A DNA stretch of 64,000 nucleotides from Nitrosarchaeum sp. (GTDB taxonomy: Archaea > Thermoproteota > Nitrososphaeria > Nitrososphaerales > Nitrosopumilaceae): contig JAILWJ010000003.1 in NCBI GenBank assembly GCA_025699025.1, positions 278,192-342,191 on the forward strand, written 5' to 3'. This document shows, piece by piece, positions 16,581-24,269 of this stretch (its first letter is position 1; every line of letters starts with the position of its first letter). A program made the position numbers and the translations under genes. The notes below the pieces were generated by a model. The model worked only from the letters and a program-made list of their open reading frames with translations, had not been told where the DNA came from and ran no database searches.

Positions 16581-19309
16581 TATCTGCTCCAGTGCTCGGA
16601 GATGTAGTTATGAGCTTCTTCCATGTTTAGAGGTTGACAAGTATTATTTGCACGAATAAAGAAGAGTTTCTCATTATTTTTAGAAAGATAAATTGGCCTA
16701 GGTGCTGATTTTATCTTACAGTGACATACTTCACTATTGTTGATGGGTATAAAATTTAATTCAACGTAGGCATTAGCATTTCTATCTAGATATTTGTTTA
16801 TGAGATTAGTAATATGTTGAGCAAATCCATCTGAGCTTTTGTCACGAAATGTAGAATAATCGTTTTCCAAACCAATAGGATTTCCATCGTCATCTACTCC
16901 AATTAACAAATCACCCCCACCTGAATTCATAAAACAACAAATCTCTTTGGCAATGACTTCTTCAAGAGCAGAATTTTGTTGATTTTGTTTTATGTCCCAT
17001 CTCATAGATGATTTGTATTCTAATCTATGAGATTCTTTTTTGTGTAATAAATTTTCAATTACATTTTCTGTTGTTGATTCAATAGGCATGATCAATTTGC
17101 GTAATGTCTCTCGAATTGTCTCTTTTCGTGCCTGAATGAATCCATCAAAGTCATCTCGCAAAAGACAATCAAAGGCAATATCTGAAATCAAATGAGTCTT
17201 TAGTCTTCTTCTTAGAACTGATTCATCAATTGATTGTCCATCAATAATGTCTTGAAGATACTTCATTGGTTTTTTGTCTCTAATGTAGTTTCGATTTGTA
17301 TCACTGCTTAACAAAGTTCTATTTAGAATTGAATGAATGGAAGTTTCACTATGATAATCTTTTTCTTTTGATTTTGGAAATATGTGGTGATCATCTAACG
17401 TGCTATATTCTGGAGGTTCATCTGTAACAAAGTCGCTAGCTCCACTTTTTGAAATTAAGCACATAATGGTTCTATAAACTGAATCATTAGGTCTTGTACT
17501 GTCAAAATTCAAAGAATCAAACTTTTGTCTTTGTTCTAAGACAATTTCTGGTATATCATTATCATCATGAAACCATTGAAGGATTTCACGGTAGTCTTTT
17601 TCAATCTTAGAATCTGTAGAACCTGAATAACTATCAGAAGTTACTGCTGACCAATACCAATTTTGAATCTTGTTCATACATTTTGGTCTGTCATCTCTTT
17701 TCTCAATTTTGTACATTAATGCAGACAGGATTGGAATTATAATGGTGTAGGGAATGATAGAGAATTTTACAGCACCAAATCCAGATTCTCTTTGAGATTC
17801 CAATCTGGAAATTGCCTTTGATGTATATTCGCAGATTTTTAGCCAGTCTTTAAGAAATTCATCTTTTTGGAATTGTTTGAGTTCTGTATATGCAGAATCA
17901 AGTGACAATAGTTCCTTTCTACGAGTGTATCCCTTCTTGAATAGCCCCATTCCCTGAAGAATATATTTTTCAGCGTCTTCAATCACATTGTACATTTTCT
18001 CAATATTATCATAATCAGATTTTGCCCGATCCCAAAGAATTCGCAAATTTACATCATATTTGTTGAATCTTGCATTAAGAAGATCAAACACTCCCAGTCT
18101 AGTGCCTTTACTGTTAATTTTCTCAAATACTTCTGCAACACTATCAAGTGAAAGAGTTTTTGGAAGTTGTACTACGGGAATTTTGTATTGAAACCACACA
18201 TGATCTAAAATGCTTAAAATTTGTCTATAGTAGTTTTCAGATTCTTCATCATCAAAGTCTTCAACCTCTTTAAGATAATTCTTAAATTCATTTATCCATA
18301 ATGTGTAATTTCTATTGTTAAATTCAGTTATTGGAAAGATTTTTTTTGCAAATTGTTTTTCCTTATCCAAATATCCCCATCTTTCAGCTCTGTCAGTACG
18401 TTCAGAAAATACGATATCAGATGAGCTTGCATTTGGATCAAGTAATGCTTTAAGATCAACAAAAAATCGCATAGAACGGTTATCAGGTAATGGAACATTG
18501 GGAGCTGTTACAGCATAAAATAACGAAGTGATACGTTGTTGCCCATCAAGTACAATGTCAGAAGCGTTATTCAGTTCAGGTGCACCATGTACTGGAATTG
18601 TCGCAAAAGGTTCATCTGAATTCCAAGTAAGAATAGAGCCTACAAAGAATCCTTGAAAAATTGATTCCCATAACTCTTCAATTTGTTTCCGCTTCCATGT
18701 ATACTCTCGTTGAAAAATTGGAATTGCATATTTCCCGTTTTTAATATCATTGATTATGTAATCAATGCTTTTCAAATTTGGAGGAGGTAATTCATGTATT
18801 CTTTCTTTAATAAAATTCCAAGAATATACTGGAATAAACTCTTCAATGTCTATTGCATTTTGAGATTTATCTTCATATGGTTTTTCTTGAACCTGTTTTA
18901 GTTCTTCTAATAACACTTGATAATCATGTTCTGAAATTGGTTTAGCAAAGTTTGCAGGGCCATGAGGTGTTCCTCGAATATACAGACCGATATTCTTTTT
19001 GCTTTCTATGAATTCAAGTTTATCAATTAATTTTCTAAGACTGGCATAGCCCAATTGGATTTGTTTTAGATCTATTTCAGATACTGAATCGGCGGGTCTA
19101 TTTTGATCTGGCCATTCTATTGTAGGTGGATGCCAATCACTTGTGACTTCAAAAATTCCTTGGAAATATCGTGATTTGTTAACATAGAAAATTATGTGAT
19201 CTCCTTTTACAACTCTTTCTCCTTTTCCCTTAGTATTTACTGCCCAAACTTTTTTCTCTTTTACAGTAGGCCAATTTTCAGGAGTTACAGGCCATATCCA
19301 GTTTTTCAA
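16580..19309 (-). CDS. EVE-DUF262-HNH(DUF1524)-AlbA_2 fusion, GmrSD-like modification-dependent nuclease
   Basis: 909 aa with four recognisable parts. Residues 1-130: EVE/PUA-like fold (WIWPVTPENW, KGDHIIFYV, FQGIFEV). About 180-420: DUF262, with IPIFQREYTWK and the DGQQR nucleotide-hydrolysis motif at 255-259. About 560-720: DUF1524-type HNH nuclease with DDHHIFPKSK at 639-648 and the later NRTLLSSDTNRNYI. 754-905: AlbA_2/Schlafen-type domain with LEYKSS, MNSGGGDLLIGVDDDGNPIGL. DUF262 plus DUF1524 is the GmrSD type IV restriction core that cuts modified DNA; the EVE domain could read the modification and AlbA_2 domains occur in RNA- or nucleotide-acting defence proteins. The combination is unusual. 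Confidence 0.85.
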   Translation of the reverse strand: MKNWIWPVTPENWPTVKEKKVWAVNTKGKGERVVKGDHIIFYVNKSRYFQGIFEVTSDWHPPTIEWPDQNRPADSVSEIDLKQIQLGYASLRKLIDKLEFIESKKNIGLYIRGTPHGPANFAKPISEHDYQVLLEELKQVQEKPYEDKSQNAIDIEEFIPVYSWNFIKERIHELPPPNLKSIDYIINDIKNGKYAIPIFQREYTWKRKQIEELWESIFQGFFVGSILTWNSDEPFATIPVHGAPELNNASDIVLDGQQRITSLFYAVTAPNVPLPDNRSMRFFVDLKALLDPNASSSDIVFSERTDRAERWGYLDKEKQFAKKIFPITEFNNRNYTLWINEFKNYLKEVEDFDDEESENYYRQILSILDHVWFQYKIPVVQLPKTLSLDSVAEVFEKINSKGTRLGVFDLLNARFNKYDVNLRILWDRAKSDYDNIEKMYNVIEDAEKYILQGMGLFKKGYTRRKELLSLDSAYTELKQFQKDEFLKDWLKICEYTSKAISRLESQRESGFGAVKFSIIPYTIIIPILSALMYKIEKRDDRPKCMNKIQNWYWSAVTSDSYSGSTDSKIEKDYREILQWFHDDNDIPEIVLEQRQKFDSLNFDSTRPNDSVYRTIMCLISKSGASDFVTDEPPEYSTLDDHHIFPKSKEKDYHSETSIHSILNRTLLSSDTNRNYIRDKKPMKYLQDIIDGQSIDESVLRRRLKTHLISDIAFDCLLRDDFDGFIQARKETIRETLRKLIMPIESTTENVIENLLHKKESHRLEYKSSMRWDIKQNQQNSALEEVIAKEICCFMNSGGGDLLIGVDDDGNPIGLENDYSTFRDKSSDGFAQHITNLINKYLDRNANAYVELNFIPINNSEVCHCKIKSAPRPIYLSKNNEKLFFIRANNTCQPLNMEEAHNYISEHWSR

Positions 19310-19394
19310 TAATTATATTTTATGCATGGATAATTAAGTAAATCTCCTAAAATCATAAAATAAGATTTAATTTTTACAATTTTAAAAGATCATC

Positions 19395-19619
19395 TCATTT
19401 TTTAGAATCTTTTAATTTTGAACGTTCTTTTTTTACTACATCAATTGTAAGTCCTGTAATATTTACAGTATCTTCAATTGTAAGTCCTAGATTCTTTAAT
19501 AGGGGAATTTTGTCTTTTGATTCTTTAATTGATGAAGATGCCAAAATTCCAATCACTTTATCTAATTTTAGGCTAATTTCTGATAGTAATTCTTTTTCAG
19601 ATTTTTCTTTTTTTACCAT
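19395..19619 (-). CDS. Small HTH-like protein (pair 1, second gene)
   Basis: 74 aa. N-terminal charged helix (LKLDKVIGILASSS), then LLKNLGLTIEDTVNITGLTIDVVKKER, a sigma-region-4-like helix-turn-helix. It starts one base after the stop of the winged-HTH gene upstream and lies 85 bases before the 909-aa fusion gene. It is the likely counterpart of the 56-aa protein at 20785-20955. Probably a regulator or a DNA-binding partner of its neighbour. Confidence 0.7.
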   Translation of the reverse strand: MVKKEKSEKELLSEISLKLDKVIGILASSSIKESKDKIPLLKNLGLTIEDTVNITGLTIDVVKKERSKLKDSKK

Positions 19620-19620
19620 T

Positions 19621-19905
19621 TTAGATCTTTACATATACTGTTCTTCTGTTCATTATGGCTGATTTTATAATTCCTTTTTTACGTAAATGACTTAATGTGG
19701 ATTCTACGTTATTTCTTTTCTTAGATGTAATTTCCATAATCTCTGTGATTGAGTTTTTACCATTACATAATTTTAAAATTGCTTTTTCTTCAGATCCTAA
19801 TTTTGGAGGTTTAGATAATGTTTTTTGTAAAGAAATCAAAATGGAAAGTTTTCCATCAATATCTTTTAACGTTTTTAACATTTGATCTATTTTTTTGTCA
19901 TTCAT
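19621..19905 (-). CDS. Small winged-HTH protein (pair 1, first gene)
   Basis: 94 aa. An N-terminal helix with alternating hydrophobics (MLKTLKDIDGKLSILISLQ) is followed by a winged helix: EKAILKLCNGKNSITEIMEI, recognition helix NNVESTLSHLRKKGII, and the wing NRRTVYVKI. It overlaps the HEPN gene by eight bases and is followed by the 74-aa HTH gene. The divergent 97-aa protein at 20955 has the same layout. Likely an operon regulator, possibly a partner that restrains the HEPN toxin. Confidence 0.75.
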   Translation of the reverse strand: MNDKKIDQMLKTLKDIDGKLSILISLQKTLSKPPKLGSEEKAILKLCNGKNSITEIMEITSKKRNNVESTLSHLRKKGIIKSAIMNRRTVYVKI

Positions 19906-20695
19906 TTTTTGTATTTCCTAATTTCTTATTTTTAATATTTGGCTGTTTCTCTATTAATGTACAAATATACTTGGTTCGAATTTTAATATTATCTTGTTCT
20001 TCTTTTGATGTTTTAATATTATGTGCTAAAAGATGTCTGATCGGAATACATTCCTCAATCCAAGTTTTTAATTTAGTTAATTCAAAAATATTTTTGAAAT
20101 ATGGATTGTAACTCATTTCAATAATTTTGAGTAAATGTTCTAACCCTACATAGTAAATTGGATGATCTCCTCTTGTATCTAACCACCTGTGTTTTTTTTC
20201 AGCATCCATTATTGTTTGAGCATATTTCTGAATATCTGGTTTTACAATTTTTGTATTTGTCCACCAATTTTTTTCATCTTGGAATTTTTTCAAGATTAGA
20301 TCTCTTAAAGAATTTTCTAAAATATAGACATGTGGGTAAATGTCAGCATTTTGATTTGCATTAGTGATGTATCTCTGCCCATATGAAGTAATAGTTTTTT
20401 TTGCTTTAATTTTTCTATTTGATTGATTTTTTTTAGGCGAAGGTGATAAATCTTTTAGATATTGTAAGCTATTGACATCATCTTTAGATAAATAACGATA
20501 TACACTAATCCCATGATTTTTTCTTGCCCATTCATAAGCTGCTGCACTACTTGTTATCCCATGATTATCTTTTTTAATTTTTGATGCTCCATCTCTGATG
20601 GATTGTTTTTTAATTTTTTTATTTTTTATAATTGTGTGATTCAAAATTTTGTTTAATACAACTTCGTTGATTTTGTCTCTAGCCACAACCATCAT
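19898..20695 (-). CDS. Swt1-like HEPN-domain protein, putative ribonuclease
   Basis: 265 aa. The N-terminal 95 residues are basic and look like a helical or winged-helix DNA-binding region. From about 118 on it follows the Swt1-type HEPN pattern: HVYILENSLRDLI, KNWW, then DHPIYYVGLEHLLKII, and near the end IRHLLAHN, where Arg220 and His225-Asn226 form the RxxxxHN catalytic signature of HEPN RNases. HEPN proteins in defence loci usually cut tRNA or mRNA on infection. It is the first gene of the minus-strand run that ends with the beta-CASP gene. Confidence 0.8.
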   Translation of the reverse strand: MMVVARDKINEVVLNKILNHTIIKNKKIKKQSIRDGASKIKKDNHGITSSAAAYEWARKNHGISVYRYLSKDDVNSLQYLKDLSPSPKKNQSNRKIKAKKTITSYGQRYITNANQNADIYPHVYILENSLRDLILKKFQDEKNWWTNTKIVKPDIQKYAQTIMDAEKKHRWLDTRGDHPIYYVGLEHLLKIIEMSYNPYFKNIFELTKLKTWIEECIPIRHLLAHNIKTSKEEQDNIKIRTKYICTLIEKQPNIKNKKLGNTKNE

Positions 20696-20784
20696 TATTT
20701 GATGACTATAAAATTATTATCATATTCCCATAAAATGATGAAATTTTGAGTAATGTTAATCTAAGTCTAAATTGATTTTCAATT

Positions 20785-20955
20785 ATGGTTGAGAACACTG
20801 ATATAGAAAAAGAAATTGAAAAACTAAAAAAATTACTTGCCTTACTCTTGTATCATAATGATGTACCACCATTAGACATTGCAAAAGCTGCTGAGATAAG
20901 CCCTAATGATCTATACAAATTTGTCACAAAAAAGAAAAAAGGTGTTAAGAAATAA
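20785..20955 (+). CDS. Small HTH-like protein (pair 2, first gene)
   Basis: 56 aa: MVENTDIEKEIEKLKKLLAL, then DVPPLDIAKAAEISPNDLYKF, a helix-turn-helix with sigma-region-4 character, and a lysine-rich tail. Stop and the next start overlap as taatg. Divergent from the HEPN gene across a 89-base gap with TATA-like sequences for both directions. Confidence 0.7.
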   Translation: MVENTDIEKEIEKLKKLLALLLYHNDVPPLDIAKAAEISPNDLYKFVTKKKKGVKK

Positions 20956-21248
20956 TGTCTGATGAAAAGATACTCTACAAATTAGATGTAATTGCAAAAT
21001 TACTCTTTATGCAAACTAAGAATGATTTAGAAAATTTAGAATCTAAATTAATCAAGACTGATAAACAAAAGAAGCTTTACCACTCACTTGATGGACAGAG
21101 AAACATGGAACAACTTCATATGTTGACAGGTATTTCTGTGAAAACTATGGAACCAATCCTTCCAGAATGGGAAAAGAGAGGATTGATACTTTCCTTTGGA
21201 AAAGGAAAAAGTAAACGATATTTGAATATAGAACACCTAGAAATATAA
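20955..21248 (+). CDS. Small winged-HTH protein (pair 2, second gene)
   Basis: 97 aa. Layout as in the 94-aa protein on the other strand: an amphipathic N-terminal helix (ILYKLDVIAKLLFMQTK), a winged helix (QKKLYHSLDGQRNMEQLHML, then SVKTMEPILPEWEKRGLI) and a wing ending SKRYLNIEHLEI. Last gene before the right attachment repeat. It and its 56-aa partner are probable regulators of the island or an accessory part of the neighbouring operon. Confidence 0.72.
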   Translation: MSDEKILYKLDVIAKLLFMQTKNDLENLESKLIKTDKQKKLYHSLDGQRNMEQLHMLTGISVKTMEPILPEWEKRGLILSFGKGKSKRYLNIEHLEI

Positions 21249-21510
21249 TTTTCAAGATATCGTTGATAATTTTTTTCTTGAGCCTCATCAACACTCAGAC
21301 AGTAGTTTATAGTCTGTTTTCAATTCTAGTTTTTTCTAAATAATCACGAAAAAATGACATAATGTAGTACAATAATTCCAAATCCTCAATTTACTACAAA
21401 ATTTGATATCTTAAGAAAAATAGAAGAATATTTTTTCATGCAATAATGAAGTATTGTAAGATTAGGTAATCTCAGTGATTGCAAAAAACAGTGAATTTAG
21501 CCATAAAATC

Positions 21511-21558
21511 GGGTCTGAAATTAGACCCATAAAGGTATATCAGTCCCACTAGACCCGC
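21511..21558. repeat. attR: right attachment repeat with nearby hairpin
   Basis: tcccactagacccgc at 21544-21558 repeats the tRNA-Lys 3' end exactly. Just before it, gggtct at 21511-21516 and agaccc at 21523-21528 form an inverted repeat that mimics the tRNA-Lys acceptor stem. The remaining gap from 21249 to 21674 is AT-rich and has no gene that I can support. Confidence 0.82.
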
Positions 21559-21674
21559 TTCCCTCTAGCATCTTTTCTGAGACTCGTGTAGCATAGTAAT
21601 TCAATGCAAACATCCAACCAGGAAAGGTTCTACCAGAACATAATCAGCATGTACCAAAACATACTACAAAAACA

Positions 21675-23429
21675 CTAGGCCATCTGCCACTCTACATTCT
21701 GCTCGAGTCCCACCATCGCATAGATGATGCTCATCACAGAGTCACGCGGATGGTTGAACTCTTTTCGCACATCTGACTTTTTGGAATTGTCCTTGCCAAT
21801 GTCCTTGCGCGTTATTGATACAAAGTCAGAGACCAACCAATCAGTTTCATGCTCTATCAAAAACGGAATCATAAATCTAGAGCGCTCACACGACTTGTCA
21901 TTCCTTGTCGGGTGCGACTTTGAAGAGTCTAGAAGATCCACAAATCTCTGAATTGACGTTGTCTTGTCAATTGAAAACCTGCCAATCTCGTCTCCGTGCT
22001 CGTCGCGCACATCACTGTACATCTGCATCGGCTTGCTCTCGTTGCTGATAGTCCTGCACCCGTAAAACCTATCGCTGCCAACACCACCAAATATCTTTCC
22101 TGTGCTCCTGTTTGCTCCACCCTCTTGCATCGTCTTTACCGGGATTGCACCATACCCAAGGTCGCCAACGCCAACGTCGCACCGACACGCCTTAAACAGC
22201 CTGCTTATGTACTCAGTTTGATCCAACTGATTCTCTGCTGGTCGCTTGTCAATGTATGCAAGCTGTATCCTATTAGATTTCTTCCAGTGGATTAGAATGG
22301 ATATAACAGTATGCGACGGGTTGCCAGACCCAAAATCAATACCCATTGAGACATTGATGGAATTCTGCATCACATATTTCCACATTGCAATCTCCTTGTA
22401 GCTCATCAACCCCATGTACTTGTACGGGTTCATGCAGCGATACACCATCTGCGGGGTGACCGGTCTCCTCTCTGATCTGTAGAATCGCCCCATGACGTGC
22501 GATGCAAAAAATGCCGCTGTGTTGTTTTTTTTCTGGTATTCGATGGAGTAAAACGGGGCGATATGGTATTTTTGTATGGCATCATTGATTGTAAGCGGAT
22601 GTGTCGCAAAGATTGTCTGTGGTATGTGGTATCCGTGGTATAGTGTGTTTTCAGGTCTTTGCGGAACCCATCTACCCCTTAGCACATCACCAAGGTATGA
22701 ACCCATCACCAGTCCGCCCTCATCAAACTGCAGTCTGTCGCGCCAGTTTGGATCGTCGTAGATCCACTCCCGCTGATCGGATTTTTCCCACAGTTTGTGG
22801 TATGCAGAGCCGGACTCGCCGCCAATCCCAAGTATTGACAGTCTGCCCTTGGTAGCCATCATCGTCTGCCTTATTTTCTCTAAATACTCAATGTCCTGAT
22901 ATTGCGCCTCATCTAGTATGCAGTGGTTTAGGGATTTCCCTTCGACGTGGATGTACTGATTGTTGTCCGTCATGCAATATATCGTACTACCGTTTTTCAG
23001 TGAAATTTCTCCCATGTTTCCCAGTTTGTTGCGAGGAAATTTCGACAGGATTGGATTTTGGCTAAACGTGCCAATCTGCAGTTTCTGCTTTGAAAACCCG
23101 GTAAGATTTGACTGGTTGAAGGTTACATAACCCACTTGCGCCCCCGGTGCAGACGTTGCCTCGTATGCCAAAATGTCTGTGATATATGTGGATTTGAATA
23201 TCTGGCGACCGCCAATTATAATTTTAGAGTGATAGTCATCAAGGTAAATGTCTTTCCAGAACGGTGCCGCAACAAACGTCCTTGCCTTTCCCTCCACTAT
23301 CGGTCGGAATTTTTGTATCCACTCCAGCGGGTCTGACGGTGCAAAATCTAGCGCACATGTTGCAGATTTTTTTATTTGTGCAAGCGCCTTTTTTGCAAGC
23401 CTGTCGTGCTGCAACACCCAATCAGGCAA
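21675..23429 (-). CDS. Phage-type terminase large subunit (TerL)
   Basis: 584 aa. ATPase part: GGRQIFKST at 73-81 (the deviant Walker A of terminases), LDEAQ at 172-176 (Walker B). Nuclease part: MGIDFGSGNPSHT near 362-374 with the first catalytic Asp, VGDLGYG, and the late FNHPRDSVMSI segment. This is the complete packaging motor and headful nuclease of tailed viruses. It follows TerS with an 8-base overlap, the normal gene order. No portal, protease, capsid or tail gene is nearby. GC content is higher than in the island cargo and neighbouring core genes. Confidence 0.87.
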   Translation of the reverse strand: MPDWVLQHDRLAKKALAQIKKSATCALDFAPSDPLEWIQKFRPIVEGKARTFVAAPFWKDIYLDDYHSKIIIGGRQIFKSTYITDILAYEATSAPGAQVGYVTFNQSNLTGFSKQKLQIGTFSQNPILSKFPRNKLGNMGEISLKNGSTIYCMTDNNQYIHVEGKSLNHCILDEAQYQDIEYLEKIRQTMMATKGRLSILGIGGESGSAYHKLWEKSDQREWIYDDPNWRDRLQFDEGGLVMGSYLGDVLRGRWVPQRPENTLYHGYHIPQTIFATHPLTINDAIQKYHIAPFYSIEYQKKNNTAAFFASHVMGRFYRSERRPVTPQMVYRCMNPYKYMGLMSYKEIAMWKYVMQNSINVSMGIDFGSGNPSHTVISILIHWKKSNRIQLAYIDKRPAENQLDQTEYISRLFKACRCDVGVGDLGYGAIPVKTMQEGGANRSTGKIFGGVGSDRFYGCRTISNESKPMQMYSDVRDEHGDEIGRFSIDKTTSIQRFVDLLDSSKSHPTRNDKSCERSRFMIPFLIEHETDWLVSDFVSITRKDIGKDNSKKSDVRKEFNHPRDSVMSIIYAMVGLEQNVEWQMA

Positions 23430-23868
23430 GTGCCCTGCTCTCCTTGAGATACTGTTCCAGCTTTACATCTGCAGTGGGGTTGAGTAACAGGTTTGATTTT
23501 TGCAGCAACAGGTGCGAAATTTTGTCAGACAGGTTAATTGAAATTTTGTAAAGAGGAATCAAATGGCGCATGCTTTGTTGTCTGTCTATATCAGAATTGA
23601 TCTTGTCTTGCAGCTTGTGCAGATGTAACAGCTGGTCATCTATTGCAATCACACACTGCTGGATTGTATTTTTTGAATTTTCCACAAAGTCAGAGCTTGT
23701 AGACATGCGAGTTTGGAGTGAAAACTTGCGGTAATATTTTTTTACGGTGTTGATGTTCAATCCAGTTTTCCTTGATGCAGTGGATGATGATATCATCTTT
23801 GCAAAGTATGGCCACAGTTTTTGCTCGATGTGTATCTGCTCTGACTTGTTAGGGCGTCCGTGGTTCAT
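23422..23868 (-). CDS. Putative terminase small subunit (TerS)
   Basis: 148 aa. N-terminal helix-turn-helix (GRPNKSEQIHIEQKLWPY, then STASRKTGLNINTVKKYYRKF) followed by a long helical oligomerisation region and a hydrophobic C-terminal third. Small terminase subunits have this HTH-plus-helices layout and bind viral DNA. The identification rests mainly on its overlap with terL. A gagg sequence about 10 bases before the ATG gives a plausible ribosome site. Confidence 0.7.
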   Translation of the reverse strand: MNHGRPNKSEQIHIEQKLWPYFAKMISSSTASRKTGLNINTVKKYYRKFSLQTRMSTSSDFVENSKNTIQQCVIAIDDQLLHLHKLQDKINSDIDRQQSMRHLIPLYKISINLSDKISHLLLQKSNLLLNPTADVKLEQYLKESRALA

Positions 23869-24269
23869 GATGAGGTCCTCAAAATTAGAGCTCAGTGTAC
23901 TAAGATATTAGTATTAAATGAACATAGATCGAAAAAATTTCAACTGTCCTGTACCGCAAATCAGGGTACCAAAAAACATGGTTCAACATGTCGCATCAAA
24001 AAAACAAAATGTTCTGATAGACAAATTATTTAACATGATGTTTTGTGCAACATAAGAAACTCATAATTTATGCAACAAGTCACATCACAGCATCTCAGAT
24101 ATATAAACAAAAAATAACTTCCAACTATTTTAGACTATTTTACAGGCATGGACAAGGCATGTTTTTGTGCGTAACAATGAAACCAATTCTGCAAAAGGCT
24201 GACTTCCCAGATTAAACAGGTACAAAAATAGTCAGAAAAAGCCCAAAATGCGTCCCGCGACCCTGATTC
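23869..24269. other. 401-base gap between terS and argH
   Basis: No ORF that I can support. It has a TATA-like gatatataaac near 24097 readable on both strands and a tcccgcgaccc string near 24253 that only weakly resembles the island repeat. It may hold the TerS promoter and the outer boundary of the terminase segment. Confidence 0.4.

Larger units (their letters stand above)
8819..21558. mobile_element. Integrated island at tRNA-Lys carrying putative defence genes
   Basis: About 12.7 kb bounded by a 15-bp exact direct repeat, tcccactagacccgc, at 8819-8833 (tRNA-Lys T stem and acceptor 3' half) and 21544-21558. A tyrosine integrase gene starts within 50 bases of the left copy. The cargo between 10.9 and 21.25 kb is much more AT-rich than the flanking core genes and codes for restriction, HEPN and HTH proteins. 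No replication, capsid or conjugation gene is seen, so it is an integrative element of satellite or genomic-island type, or the remnant of one. Confidence 0.85.

Noticed and set aside
24240-24262. Third att copy marking the end of the terminase segment
   Set aside because: Only a loose match (tcccgcgaccc) to the island repeat, lacking the central act; chance match is likely.
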